Positions 1 through 8,027 of a stretch of 64,000 nucleotides of DNA are shown piece by piece. Positions within the stretch are counted from its first letter, which is position 1, and every line of letters starts with the position of its first letter. The position numbers and the translations under genes were made by a program. The notes under the pieces were generated by a model, which saw only the letters and a list, made by a program, of their open reading frames with translations, ran no database searches and was not told the DNA's origin. The DNA comes from Mycobacterium stomatepiae. Lineage in GTDB: Bacteria; Actinomycetota; Actinomycetes; Mycobacteriales; Mycobacteriaceae. The DNA lies in contig NZ_AP022587.1 of assembly GCF_010731715.1 (NCBI RefSeq), positions 4,712,001 to 4,776,000 of the forward strand, read 5' to 3'.

Positions 1-527
1 CGCCGGGTCCGCTTCGGCTTGACCGGGGGCGACTCGGCCGGGTCCTCGACCGCCAGCTCGAGTGCGGGCTCGTCGACGTTCGGGTAGTTCGTGAGGCCGA
101 GATCGGGAACCTCCGAGACCACGTCAAGCGAGTAGGCCGGGGTGTCGATGACCTGGGTGTCCTGCAGGTCGGCGCACATCTCCGGATCGGGTTCGGCGGG
201 TTCGTCGTCGAGCGCCGCGCGCCGGTGATGAGTGCCGGTGCTGCCGGCACCGACCTTGGCGATCAGGTCCGCGACGCTGAGTGCGCCGGAGGCGTGACTG
301 CCGCCCCGGTCGGTGCGGCGGGCCGGCCGCTCGTCGGCCTGGCTGTCTTCGGCTGCCGGGGCGGGTGGTTCGATCTGCCATCGATGGACGCTGTTATCGC
401 CGGGCGGTTCGGAGAATCGCTCCCACGGAGCGGCGCTGAGTGCGGCGGGCGAGGTCGCGGCGGCCGGTTGCCGGTCGCGCGGGTCACGGTGGTGGCCAAG
501 AGTGGCGTCTACCTCGCCGTCACCCAT
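1..527 (-). CDS. LytR-CpsA-Psr (LCP) family protein, N-terminal part only
   Basis: The gene starts at the ATG at 527 and runs off the left edge; about 175 residues are visible. The start is supported by a GGAGG about 10 nt upstream and an in-frame TAG two codons before the ATG. What is visible is a hydrophilic, low-complexity cytoplasmic region rich in Pro, Ala, Glu and Asp, ending in a basic KPKRTR stretch of the kind that precedes a transmembrane helix. The catalytic LCP domain is not in view. Assignment to the LCP family, which attaches arabinogalactan to peptidoglycan in mycobacteria, rests on context: in M. tuberculosis (from memory) Rv0822c, an LCP protein, lies next to the dus gene as here. 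The family is therefore an inference from synteny, not from a visible motif. Confidence 0.55.
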   Translation of the reverse strand, partial: MGDGEVDATLGHHRDPRDRQPAAATSPAALSAAPWERFSEPPGDNSVHRWQIEPPAPAAEDSQADERPARRTDRGGSHASGALSVADLIAKVGAGSTGTHHRRAALDDEPAEPDPEMCADLQDTQVIDTPAYSLDVVSEVPDLGLTNYPNVDEPALELAVEDPAESPPVKPKRTR

Positions 528-750
528 GCTCTATCCGCCTCCGAAGCTCCGCTACCGCCGTCAGTGATGTCCGTGCGCCAATTCACGCAGCGCCGTGCCA
601 TCCGCGCTGCCACTTCGCTACCCGGTTAGGTCGCGCCATACTCCATAGCCCCTGTGTAGCGGGTTAAACGAGCCGCTACCCAAGCCCAATCCAGCAGGTC
701 CACATCGTACTGACTTATGGCCGCCGACGCGATTTCGAGCGGGGTTCGGC

Positions 751-1884
751 TCAGCCGCCGGAGTGCATGACGTCGGCTCCGGCCGGAACCGTGCAGTCAT
801 CGGGATCGTCCAGCCAGCCTTCCGGCAGGCTGACCCGGGCCGGCGATCCCTGCCGGCCGCGCGGCCCGGTCGCCGCCTCCGGGAATTCGACGCTGCCGTC
901 CAGCCGGCCCAGCAGGGCATCGAGCTCGTCGAGCGTCTTCACGAGGGCCAGCGCCCGCCGTAAATCGGAGCCGGCCGGGAAGCCATGCAGGTACCAGGCG
1001 ACGTGTTTGCGGATGTCGCGCATGCCCTTGTCTTCGCCGAAGTGTGCGGTGAGCAGTTCGCCGTGCCGGCGCACGATGTCGGCGACCTCGCCGAGCGTCG
1101 GCGGGGTGGGGGCCGGGCTTCCGGTGAATGCGGCCGACAGTTCGGCGAACAGCCAGGGCCGGCCCAGGCAGCCGCGGCCGATGACGACGCCGTCGCAGCC
1201 GGTGCTGGCCATCATGGTCAGCGCGTCGCTCGCGTCGTAGATATCGCCGTTGCCGAGCACCGGGATCGTCTTCACCTGCTGCTTGAGCAGGGCGATCTGC
1301 TCCCAGTCCGCGGTGCCGGAGTAGCGCTGGGCGGCGGTGCGGGCGTGCAGCGCGACGGCTGCCGCGCCTTCGGCTTCGGCGATGCGGCCGGCGTCCAGGT
1401 GCGTGTGGTGCTCGTCGTCGATGCCGATGCGGAACTTCACCGTCACCGGAATGGCGGTGCCCTCGGTGGCGCGCACCGCGGCGGCGACGATCTGGCCGAA
1501 CAGCCTGCGCTTGAACGGCAGCGCCGCACCACCGCCGCGCTTGGTGACCTTGGGAACCGGGCAGCCGAAGTTCATGTCGATGTGGTCGGCCAGGTCCTCG
1601 TCGGCAATCATCTTGGCCGCCGCGTAGGTGGTGGCCGGGTCGACGGCGTAGAGCTGCAGCGAGCGCGGCGATTCGTCCGGGGAGAACGTCGTCATGTGCA
1701 TCGTCACCGGATGCCGCTCGACGAGGGCGCGCGCGGTCACCATCTCGCAGACGTAGAGGCCGCTGACCGTGCCGACCTTCGACTGCTCGAGTTCACGGCA
1801 CAGCGTCCGGAAAGCAACGTTGGTCACGCCTGCCATCGGGGCCAGCACCACCGGGCTGGCGAGCGTGATCGGGCCGATGCGCAA
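751..1884 (-). CDS. dus: tRNA-dihydrouridine synthase (DusB/NifR3 family)
   Basis: This FMN-dependent enzyme reduces uridine to dihydrouridine in the tRNA D-loop. The 377-residue frame shows the full Dus signature: an N-terminal LAPMAGVTN FMN-binding strand, MNFGCPVPKV with the catalytic Cys at about residue 106, KFRIG near 155, LHART near 185, GNGDI near 215 and a phosphate-binding VIGRG near 240. The C-terminal helical tRNA-binding domain follows. The start is a TTG at 1884 (LRIGPITLAS), 17 nt after the desA1 stop; no ATG or GTG lies nearby in frame, so the exact start is uncertain. It probably sits in one transcript with desA1. In M. tuberculosis the equivalent is Rv0823c (recalled). Confidence 0.93.
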   Translation of the reverse strand: MRIGPITLASPVVLAPMAGVTNVAFRTLCRELEQSKVGTVSGLYVCEMVTARALVERHPVTMHMTTFSPDESPRSLQLYAVDPATTYAAAKMIADEDLADHIDMNFGCPVPKVTKRGGGAALPFKRRLFGQIVAAAVRATEGTAIPVTVKFRIGIDDEHHTHLDAGRIAEAEGAAAVALHARTAAQRYSGTADWEQIALLKQQVKTIPVLGNGDIYDASDALTMMASTGCDGVVIGRGCLGRPWLFAELSAAFTGSPAPTPPTLGEVADIVRRHGELLTAHFGEDKGMRDIRKHVAWYLHGFPAGSDLRRALALVKTLDELDALLGRLDGSVEFPEAATGPRGRQGSPARVSLPEGWLDDPDDCTVPAGADVMHSGG

Positions 1885-1901
1885 TTTCGTTCCGAGCCGG
1901 A

Positions 1902-2930
1902 CTACCGGCGGCTCATCGCCAGCTTGCCGGCGGTCTGGTGCAACTCGAACGCGGTGACCTTCTTGCCCGTGCGTGCTTCCCGCTCGAGCTGGCGCTGCTT
2001 GGACATCTCGAACTTGTCGCAGGCATCCTCGAGTTCCTTGATCAGCAGGCCAAGGTCGTCGCGCAACGCGGCAGCTTCGCCGGTGATGTCCTCACGCTCG
2101 AAGAAGCGCCATTTCTTCAGCACCGGCATCACGACCTCGTCGAGGTGGATGCGGGGATCGTAAACGCCACCGACGGCGATGTAGACGGCCTTGCGACGGA
2201 ACTCGGGCACCTGGAAGCCGGGCATCTGGAAGTTGCGCAGGATCTTGTGCAGCGACTTCGTCGCCTGGTTGGGGTCGATCTCGAAGCCGGCCTCGCTGAC
2301 GTCCCGGTAGAAGATCATGTGCAAGTTTTCGTCGGCCGAGATCTTGCCGAGCAGCTGGTCGGCGATCGGCTCGTTGCAGGCCCGACCGGTGTTGCGGTGC
2401 GAAATCCTGGTGGCCAGCTCCTGGAACGTCACGTAGATGACCGAGTCGAACAGGCTCTCGGCGAACAGGTCGTCACGAACCTGGTGGTTCTGGCCCGGGC
2501 TGAAACCCCGGTTGACCACCTCGATGCGCAGTTTCTCCAATTCCACGGGATCGACCGCGCGGGTCACCACCAGGTAGTCGCGCAGCGCGATGCCGTGCCG
2601 GTTCTCTTCGGCGGTCCAGCGGTTGACCCAGGTTCCCCAGGGGCCGTCGAGGCCGAAGTTCATCGCGATCTCGCGGTGATAGGAGGGCAGATTGTCCTCG
2701 GTCATCAGGTTCTGCACCATCGCGACCTGGGCGAGGTCGGAGAGCTTGCTCTGCTCCGGGTCCCAGTCCTGCCCGCCGAGCGCGTAGAAGTTCTTGCCGT
2801 CCGACCACGGGATGTAGTCGTGCGGGTTCCACGGCTTGTGCATCGTGAGGTGCCGGTTCAGGTACTTCTCGACGACCGGCTCCAACTCATGCAAAAGCTG
2901 CAGGTCCGTCAGGTCGGCTGACGCTGGCAT
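1902..2930 (-). CDS. desA1: Acyl-[acyl-carrier-protein] desaturase DesA1
   Basis: This soluble di-iron desaturase introduces double bonds into long acyl-ACP chains used for mycolic acids. The 342-residue protein has the two family iron-binding motifs: EENRH at about residues 108-112 and DENLH at about 200-204, plus the E and H ligands around them. Length agrees with the roughly 340 residues usual for mycobacterial DesA1. The ATG start at 2930 is followed by MPASADLTDLQLLHELEP, typical of the family. The dus gene lies 17 nt downstream, so the two probably share a transcript. Upstream are two identical 10-bp direct repeats. In M. tuberculosis desA1 is under the TetR-type repressor MadR (established), but no madR gene is in this window. 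Confidence 0.96.
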   Translation of the reverse strand: MPASADLTDLQLLHELEPVVEKYLNRHLTMHKPWNPHDYIPWSDGKNFYALGGQDWDPEQSKLSDLAQVAMVQNLMTEDNLPSYHREIAMNFGLDGPWGTWVNRWTAEENRHGIALRDYLVVTRAVDPVELEKLRIEVVNRGFSPGQNHQVRDDLFAESLFDSVIYVTFQELATRISHRNTGRACNEPIADQLLGKISADENLHMIFYRDVSEAGFEIDPNQATKSLHKILRNFQMPGFQVPEFRRKAVYIAVGGVYDPRIHLDEVVMPVLKKWRFFEREDITGEAAALRDDLGLLIKELEDACDKFEMSKQRQLEREARTGKKVTAFELHQTAGKLAMSRR

Positions 2931-2942
2931 GACACCCCCAGT

Positions 2943-2980
2943 TATCTGTGTCTAATGGTTGCAGTCAATATATCTGTGTC
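2943..2980. promoter_or_regulatory. Direct repeats in the desA1 promoter
   Basis: The decamer TATCTGTGTC occurs exactly at 2943-2952 and again at 2971-2980, just upstream of the desA1 start. Read on the minus strand, a TTGACT lies between the copies, followed 17 nt later by ATAACT, a plausible -35/-10 pair that would give a very short leader. Placement suggests a regulator site, possibly for the mycolate desaturase repressor MadR, but that link is an inference. Confidence 0.45.
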
Positions 2981-3057
2981 GATCAGTAGCATCAAGTTCC
3001 CGCCCAGGCGCGCCGAGTCACAACTTGGCGAATTTGTGCAGGTACGGCAAAAGGCCG

Positions 3058-3669
3058 TTACTCGGATACCCCGTCGAGAGGCGATACATACGGAGCCGCC
3101 GTATTGAAAAGCATGTTCACGCAGTAATCGATGAACTGCTTACGGGTGGCCCCGAGCTGGCGGTTCAGGTAAGCGGTGAACAGGCTGGTCAGACCGCCGA
3201 CCAGGCTGGTGGCGATCATTTTCTGCAGCACCGGATCGCCGATGTTGGATAGCTTTTTCTGCAGCAGGTCGATAAAGCTGGGCATCCACTCGGCGCCCGA
3301 CTGGGTCAGGATTGGTTCGACGGCCGGGGCCAGCAGCAGCACCCGCCCGCGCACCGGGTCGTCGACCATCAGCTCGACGAACTGCTCGACGGCTTCCCGC
3401 GGTGAGTCCGCCGAGGTGAGGGCCGTCATGGCTCGCGCGCAGACGTCGTCGTACACCGCCCGCACGAATTCGTCGCGGTCGGAGAAGCTCTCGTAGAAAT
3501 ACCGTTCGGTCAGCGCGGCCTTGCGGCAGACGGCCCGGACGGTCAGCGCGGGCCCGCGCTCGCTGCCCAGCAATTGCACGCCGGCGGCGATGAGGTTGTC
3601 GCGTCGGAGGGCGTGGCGACTTTCCAGGGGGACGCCTGACCAACGGCCCCGTCGTTGACCGGACTGCAC
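3058..3669 (-). CDS. TetR/AcrR-family transcriptional regulator
   Basis: A 203-residue protein with the TetR layout. The N-terminal helix-turn-helix spans about residues 22-68 (RRDNLIAAGVQLLGSERGP, LTVRAVCRKAALTERYFYE, SDRDEFVRAV), followed by an all-helical ligand-binding domain. The start is GTG at 3669, preceded by AGGAGC at about 5 nt. It is divergent from the MpaB-like gene at 3738. A 20-bp imperfect palindrome lies between them, so self-repression and control of the oxygenase gene are likely. The order DesA1-TetR-oxygenase matches M. tuberculosis Rv0824c-Rv0825c-Rv0826 as I recall it. The ligand is unknown. Confidence 0.9.
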   Translation of the reverse strand: MQSGQRRGRWSGVPLESRHALRRDNLIAAGVQLLGSERGPALTVRAVCRKAALTERYFYESFSDRDEFVRAVYDDVCARAMTALTSADSPREAVEQFVELMVDDPVRGRVLLLAPAVEPILTQSGAEWMPSFIDLLQKKLSNIGDPVLQKMIATSLVGGLTSLFTAYLNRQLGATRKQFIDYCVNMLFNTAAPYVSPLDGVSE

Positions 3670-3688
3670 ATCGCTCCTATGCTCAAAA

Positions 3689-3708
3689 TTGACAACGCAC
3701 GTAGTCAG
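3689..3708. promoter_or_regulatory. Candidate TetR operator between divergent genes
   Basis: TTGACAACGC followed by its near-complement (right half read in reverse: CTGACTACGT) gives an imperfect palindrome with 7 of 10 positions matching per half. It is centred between the TetR gene and the MpaB-like gene, the usual location for a divergent TetR operator. It also contains a TTGACA that could serve as a -35 for the rightward gene. Confidence 0.45.
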
Positions 3709-3737
3709 AATTTCGGCTAGCTACAGGAAACCCAACA

Positions 3738-4802
3738 GTGACCAAACATACGTCCGAAGCCTGCCCGCTGACCAGCGCCGAAGCTGGTAGCGACGCGACC
3801 ACCGTAGGCGAGGTGGCAAGTGCTCTCGAAGGCTCCGACGGCGTCGCCAGCGGGTGCCCGGTATCCCCGTCGGGTTACCAGACGCCACCGATGCCGCTCG
3901 GCCCGGATTCGCTGACGTGGCGCTACTTCGGTGATTGGCGCGGCATGTTGCAGGGGCCGTGGGCGGGCTCCATGCAGAACATGCATCCGCAACTGGGCGC
4001 GGCGGTCATCGACCATTCGACCTTCTTCCGGGAACGCTGGCCGCGCTTACTGCGGTCGTTGTATCCGATCGGCGGAGTCGTCTTCGACCAGGACCGTGCT
4101 CCGGTCACCGGCGCCGAGGTGCGTGACTACCACGTCGAGATCAAGGGTGTCGACGGGCAGGGCCGCCGCTACCACGCGCTGAACCCCGACGTCTTCTACT
4201 GGGCGCACGCCACCTTCTTCGTCGGGACTATCCATGTGGCAGAACGGTTTTGCGGCGGTCTGACCGAGGCGCAGAAGCGTCAGCTGTTCGACGAACACAT
4301 CGACTGGTACCGGATGTACGGGATGAGCATGCGCCCGGTTCCGGCGTCCTGGGAGGAATTTCAGGTCTACTGGGATCACATGTGCCGCAACGTGTTAGAG
4401 AACAACGAAGCGGCCCGCGCCGTGCTCGATCTGACCGACCTGCCCAAACCGCCGTTCGCCCAGAAGGTGCCGGACTGGTTGTGGGCCGCGCAGCGCAAAC
4501 TGCTGGCGCCGTTCTTCGTCTGGTTCACCGTGGGTCTCTACGATCCGCCGGTTCGCCGGCTGATGGGCTACCAGTGGTCGCGCCGCGACGAATGGCTGCA
4601 CCGGCGACTTGGTAACCTCGTTCGACTCGTATTCGCCTGTGTGCCAGCACGATTCCGTAAGCATCCGCGGGCCAGAGCTGGTTTAGATCGCGCGTCCGGA
4701 CGGGTCGCGGCCGACGCGCCGCTGGTGCACACACCGGCGCGCAACTTGCCGCCGGTCGACGAGCGCGGAAATCCAATGCACTACTGCCCCAACGTTTCCT
4801 AG
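3738..4802 (+). CDS. MpaB/rubber-oxygenase (DUF2236) family protein
   Basis: A 354-residue protein of the DUF2236 family, which includes the fungal MpaB oxygenase and bacterial latex-clearing b-type haem oxygenases. Family features are SLTWRYFGDWRGM at about residue 55, GPWAGSMQNMHP (haem-region helix), DHSTFFRERWPRL, and FYWAHATFFVGT at about 155 with the conserved His, then a C-terminal helical region. The start is GTG at 3738 with AGGAAA about 9 nt upstream; the first 45 residues are polar and disordered. The substrate is unknown. The family assignment is confident, but oxygenase activity is inferred only from relatives. It resembles Rv0826 of M. tuberculosis by context. Confidence 0.85.
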   Translation: MTKHTSEACPLTSAEAGSDATTVGEVASALEGSDGVASGCPVSPSGYQTPPMPLGPDSLTWRYFGDWRGMLQGPWAGSMQNMHPQLGAAVIDHSTFFRERWPRLLRSLYPIGGVVFDQDRAPVTGAEVRDYHVEIKGVDGQGRRYHALNPDVFYWAHATFFVGTIHVAERFCGGLTEAQKRQLFDEHIDWYRMYGMSMRPVPASWEEFQVYWDHMCRNVLENNEAARAVLDLTDLPKPPFAQKVPDWLWAAQRKLLAPFFVWFTVGLYDPPVRRLMGYQWSRRDEWLHRRLGNLVRLVFACVPARFRKHPRARAGLDRASGRVAADAPLVHTPARNLPPVDERGNPMHYCPNVS

Positions 4803-4838
4803 GTCGCCGTCCCTATCTCACGCGGTCGCGGTAACGGC

Positions 4839-4860
4839 CCCGGCAGGCCCCCGTGCCGGG
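4839..4860 (+). terminator. GC-rich hairpin after the MpaB-like gene
   Basis: CCCGGCA and TGCCGGG form a 7-bp stem around an 8-nt loop, 37 nt past the oxygenase stop codon. There is no strong T tract, which is common for mycobacterial terminators. Confidence 0.5.
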
Positions 4861-4938
4861 ATTGTGGTAATAACTAGCCTGTCTATGTTTGCCTGAGATC
4901 GGGACTAGGGAGACCACATCAAGGCGCGCGGCTGGAAC

Positions 4939-5055
4939 GTGTCGTCTCATACGGTCAAGGAACTGCAGTCGGCCAACGGATTTCACTATCCCGACGACGA
5001 GGTCGCGCAGGCCTTCGCCGATGTGACTTACAGCAGCGCGGTGATCACCCGATAG
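4939..5055 (+). CDS. Possible 38-residue ORF or remnant
   Basis: A short frame from GTG at 4939 to TAG at 5055 encodes a sequence beginning MSSHTVKELQSANGF and ending AFADVTYSSAVITR. The frame is open further up to a stop at about 4909 and would add KARGWN. Composition looks protein-like, but there is no clear start with a ribosome site. It may be the 3' end of a lost gene. I do not recognise it. Confidence 0.25.
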   Translation: MSSHTVKELQSANGFHYPDDEVAQAFADVTYSSAVITR

Positions 5056-5058
5056 TCG

Positions 5059-5865
5059 TCAGCCCAGCAGGTCGTCCCTCAGACGGCTGGTGAGCATTTC
5101 CTGAAACACCGCGCGGGCCGGCTCGTAGAGGTTGTGAAAAGTCGCACGCACCGCATCCCGGTTGTATTCGGGGATCGAGGCGGCCGGGGTCCAAAAGCTG
5201 TCGATGTCCAGCTGGAAAAACGGTCCCGGCTGGGCCGGCAGCGTCCGGCGCAGGTAGTAGTTCGGGTCGAGGGCCTGGCCCATGCCCGGCCCGTAGCGCA
5301 CGATCAGCGATTTGCCCGGTTGCTGCTCGCGGTAGACGGCGGCGCCCTGCCATTCGGTCAAGGTCAGCCCGCCGGGCGCGATGCGTTGCGGACCGAGCAG
5401 GGGTTCGGCGATCCACTCGGCCCAGTCGATGCGGCCGTCGGCGCCCAGCGTGACTCGGATCTCCAGGAGGTAGCGCAGACCAATGCGTTCCACGCCGACG
5501 ATCGACGACACCTGCGAGCGTGCCTCCACGACACGCATCGCGACGTCCGACAACGCCTCGAAGGTGGAGTAGGCGGTGGTCTCGATCACGATCGCCTGGG
5601 CCTTGATCGAGGCGGCCAGCGTGCTGTCCCGGTTGACGTAGCGGGGGAACTGCTCGGCCGTCGGTGCCGGACTTCCCGCCGGGCCCATCGCCCAGGCCAC
5701 GTCCTGAGCCTGGTGTTCGATGGGCAGGTCGTCGGAGAGGAGACTCTTGAGGTCTCTGCTCGACGATTCGGTGAGGGGATCCGTTGCGGGGTGACGGATT
5801 TCCATCGTTACCAGGGCTGCGGGCGCGTTTTGCCAGGCCGGATCGACACTCACGTCGCGAAGCAT
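5059..5865 (-). CDS. TIGR04255-like family protein of unknown function
   Basis: A soluble 268-residue protein (from ATG 5865; a TTG at 5871 is also in frame). It opens with an N-terminal PALVTMEIRHP strand. The middle carries SQVSSIVGVERIGLRYLLEIR, and the end carries FQLDIDSFW and FHNLYEPARAVFQEMLTSRLRDDLLG. The pattern (short N-terminal beta strand, central RIGLRY-type motif, C-terminal helix) resembles the TIGR04255 family of sporadically distributed proteins with no known activity. No catalytic motif, signal peptide or membrane segment is visible. It stands alone between the oxygenase and the tRNA group. Confidence 0.6.
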   Translation of the reverse strand: MLRDVSVDPAWQNAPAALVTMEIRHPATDPLTESSSRDLKSLLSDDLPIEHQAQDVAWAMGPAGSPAPTAEQFPRYVNRDSTLAASIKAQAIVIETTAYSTFEALSDVAMRVVEARSQVSSIVGVERIGLRYLLEIRVTLGADGRIDWAEWIAEPLLGPQRIAPGGLTLTEWQGAAVYREQQPGKSLIVRYGPGMGQALDPNYYLRRTLPAQPGPFFQLDIDSFWTPAASIPEYNRDAVRATFHNLYEPARAVFQEMLTSRLRDDLLG

Positions 5866-5989
5866 AACCAAGTCGGGCCGCGGTCAAACGGGGGCCATTC
5901 CCCGCGTGAATCGCCTGATTCCCCCATCCAGGGAGTCAAGGATCAGCCGAAGTAACTGTCACGCATCAACCGAGGTCATACACCGTTGG

Positions 5990-6062
5990 TGCCCCCACTA
6001 GGACTCGAACCTAGGACCTGCGGATTAAAAGTCCGTAGCTCTACCAACTGAGCTATAGGGGC
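5990..6062 (-). tRNA. tRNA-Lys (anticodon TTT)
   Basis: The minus strand reads GCCCCTA at the 5' acceptor, pairing with the 3' TGGGGGC. A standard D arm, a CTTTTAA anticodon loop and the GTTCGAGTC T loop follow. The next two bases after the discriminator A are CC, not a full encoded CCA. Confidence 0.97.
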
Positions 6063-6174
6063 GGGCGAACGTTCAGGATACTTGGGCGCCAAACGCGGCT
6101 CGAACGGCGCTCGTTTGAGGATTAGGCCTGCGGTGACCTAAGCTGGTGCGGCTCCCAACGGTAGTTGGACTTTG

Positions 6175-6247
6175 GCCCCCATCGTCTAGTGGCCTAGGAC
6201 GCCGCCCTTTCACGGCGGTAGCACGGGTTCGAATCCCGTTGGGGGTA
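6175..6247 (+). tRNA. tRNA-Glu (anticodon TTC)
   Basis: The acceptor GCCCCCA pairs with TGGGGGT. The anticodon stem CCGCC/GGCGG encloses the loop CTTTCAC. The T arm is CGGGTTCGAATCCCG. Confidence 0.97.
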
Positions 6248-6295
6248 CGCGCGACGGCGGTAACGTCGAAGTGAGCAGTACAAGTAGGAAAGCAA

Positions 6296-6369
6296 GGCCC
6301 TGTGGCGCAGTTGGTTAGCGCGCCGCCCTGTCACGGCGGAGGTCGCGGGTTCGAGTCCCGTCAGGGTCG
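6296..6369 (+). tRNA. tRNA-Asp (anticodon GTC)
   Basis: The acceptor GGCCCTG pairs with CAGGGTC. The anticodon stem CCGCC/GGCGG encloses the loop CTGTCAC. The T arm is CGGGTTCGAGTCCCG. Confidence 0.97.
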
Positions 6370-6405
6370 CCCATTAAAGGCGAGGCACGTTATCGGTGCC
6401 TTCCG

Positions 6406-6482
6406 GGCCAGGTAGCTCAGTTGGTACGAGCGTCCGCCTGAAAAGCGGAAGGTCGCCGGTTCGATCCCGGCCCTGGCCACCA
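6406..6482 (+). tRNA. tRNA-Phe (anticodon GAA), island integration site
   Basis: The acceptor GGCCAGG pairs with CCTGGCC, and the CCA end is encoded (6480-6482). The anticodon loop is CTGAAAA. Its 3' part, from the anticodon arm through CCA, recurs at 15234-15286, so this gene is the attachment site of the island to its right. The gene itself is intact. Confidence 0.97.
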
Positions 6483-6715
6483 GTCTTCAGCTGCACGGAC
6501 GCGGTGCCAGCACTCTATGGTCGGTTGGTCTTGTCCGTTCGCATTGTTCTTGGCGACGTCGTTGAGTCGGTCGAGATTGGTGGCGACGAATTCGTCTGAG
6601 TACGGGTCGCTGTAGACAATCGCGGTGCCGGTCGGCGGGGAGTGGCTCCATGGTCTTCTGGACGTAGCGAAGGTCGGCGCCGGAGGCGCCGTCGCGTCGG
6701 CTGGCAAGGCTCTCA
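6417..6715 (-). pseudogene. C-terminal relic of a tyrosine recombinase (integrase)
   Basis: Read on the minus strand, the frame entering from the P450 end gives DGASGADLRYVQKTM. After a one-base slip near 6648 it continues GHSPPTGTAIVYSDPYSDE and then NLDRLNDVAKN. This is the C-terminal block of a tyrosine recombinase: the M/L-G-H-S box with conserved His, then the nucleophilic Tyr ten residues later. The remainder runs into tRNA-Phe, as is common for tRNA-targeting integrases. Everything upstream of the last 60-70 residues has been replaced by the P450 gene, so no active enzyme can be made. It explains how the neighbouring island arrived. Confidence 0.7.
6431..6483 (+). repeat. attL: 3' part of tRNA-Phe (53-bp repeat, copy 1)
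   Basis: This segment covers the anticodon arm to one base past CCA and matches 15234-15286 at 51 of 53 positions. The mismatches are both in the T loop. It is the intact, tRNA-bearing junction of the integrated island. Confidence 0.9.
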
Positions 6716-8017
6716 GCGGTGCCGCTGTTTCAATCGAAAATTGACACGCGACTGGTCGAGCGTGAGAGGCAGCGGTTGCTGCGGGCCGAGTTTGGCACCG
6801 GTCGCCGCCGGGCTACGCTCGCCGAGAATCGCTGTCAATACCGCGACGCCGAGTCGCAGCGCTAGGTCGGCACCTGGACATGCTTGCGGGCCGTGACTGA
6901 AGAAGTTGAATGACCACGAGGATTCGGCGGATCCTTGCGTCCACGCTGTGGGATTGAACTGATCCGCCTCGGGGAAACGGCTGGTGTCGCGGTGGTTGAA
7001 GGTGTTGACGATCATGACTTGTGTTCCCCCCGGTACGATCTCGCCGTCCCACTCGGTTGGCCCGGTGAGGGTTCGCGCTAAGGCGGGCGTGCTGGGCCAG
7101 AGGCGCATCGCTTCGGATAGGCAGCCGACGAGGTAGTCGTGAGCGCTGTGTTCGTCGATTGCGTTCTGCGCGTTGAGGAGAACGTCGGGGTGGGTGGCCA
7201 GCAGCGCCAGACAACGCCAGAGATTGATGGCCAGGGTGTCACCCATCGCGAACATCCAGTGGATGACTTGATGGGTCGGGTAGGTGATGTCGGAGGCGGA
7301 TGCCGCGGCGAATTGTCCGACCAGACTGTGTGCATCCGCGGCCTTTACGTAGCGGTCCAGCGCGGTGAAGAAGGCGTCGAAAAGCTCGGGGTCTCCCTTG
7401 CCGGGCGGGTTAGCCTTGGCCATCAGCGTCACGAGTTGCGTCGAAATCTGTTGGTCATCAGTTACGTTGTCGCCGAGAATGATTCGTCGCGCGATTCGTT
7501 GTATCGCACTGTGGAATTGCGGCCAGTCGAGGGTGTCGGGCATCGCTCGGGCTTCTTCGTCCGCAACGGTGTCGCAGCGGTGGGCGATCGCGCCGCTACC
7601 GGTGGCGTGTGCGAAGACAGCCTCGGTGAATCGGCGGCGGTCGGACCAATGATCGCCTCGTGAGATGGTCAGGGCGTGCGGCTGGAATTTCTTCATTCCG
7701 GAGAGTTTGGGTTCGGGGTCGGACGCGAAAGGCGCTGGGGCGCCGGAGAGTATGAAACGGATCTGATCGGGGCCGAAGACGAGCAGCGTGGGCCTGCTGC
7801 CGACTTTCACCCAGATCGGTCCATCACCGTAGTGCCGGTGCAGCGCGGTGAGCAGCCGGTGTGCGCGGCGGGCGACACCGGCCCGGTCGAGCGCAGCGGT
7901 GACCGCCGGCCGGCGGCTGAAGAGCCCCTCGGCCAGATTGGGCAGCGCCACCAGCGTCGTGAAACGCAGACTTTCGAGTGTGGTGGTATGCGGCAGGGCG
8001 CCTGTGTGACCCGTCAA
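6713..8017 (-). CDS. Cytochrome P450
   Basis: A 434-residue haem monooxygenase. Visible are the K-helix E-x-x-R (EAMR at about residue 303), the I-helix segment MFAMGDTLAIN with its acidic-Thr pair, and the haem loop FFSHGPQACPG near residue 370, where Cys is the axial ligand. The I-helix lacks the usual AGxxT order, so proton delivery may differ. The start is TTG at 8017 with AGGAAA just upstream, 10 nt after the esterase stop. Its 3' end directly abuts the integrase relic. As the last gene of the minus-strand island operon it probably hydroxylates the island's aromatic substrate, but no redox partner gene lies nearby. Confidence 0.93.
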   Translation of the reverse strand: MTGHTGALPHTTTLESLRFTTLVALPNLAEGLFSRRPAVTAALDRAGVARRAHRLLTALHRHYGDGPIWVKVGSRPTLLVFGPDQIRFILSGAPAPFASDPEPKLSGMKKFQPHALTISRGDHWSDRRRFTEAVFAHATGSGAIAHRCDTVADEEARAMPDTLDWPQFHSAIQRIARRIILGDNVTDDQQISTQLVTLMAKANPPGKGDPELFDAFFTALDRYVKAADAHSLVGQFAAASASDITYPTHQVIHWMFAMGDTLAINLWRCLALLATHPDVLLNAQNAIDEHSAHDYLVGCLSEAMRLWPSTPALARTLTGPTEWDGEIVPGGTQVMIVNTFNHRDTSRFPEADQFNPTAWTQGSAESSWSFNFFSHGPQACPGADLALRLGVAVLTAILGERSPAATGAKLGPQQPLPLTLDQSRVNFRLKQRHR

Positions 8018-8027
8018 ATTTCCTCGC

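Noticed and set aside
6396..6599. ORF across tRNA-Phe on the plus strand
   Set aside because: It is a translation of the tRNA gene and adjoining sequence, not a protein gene.
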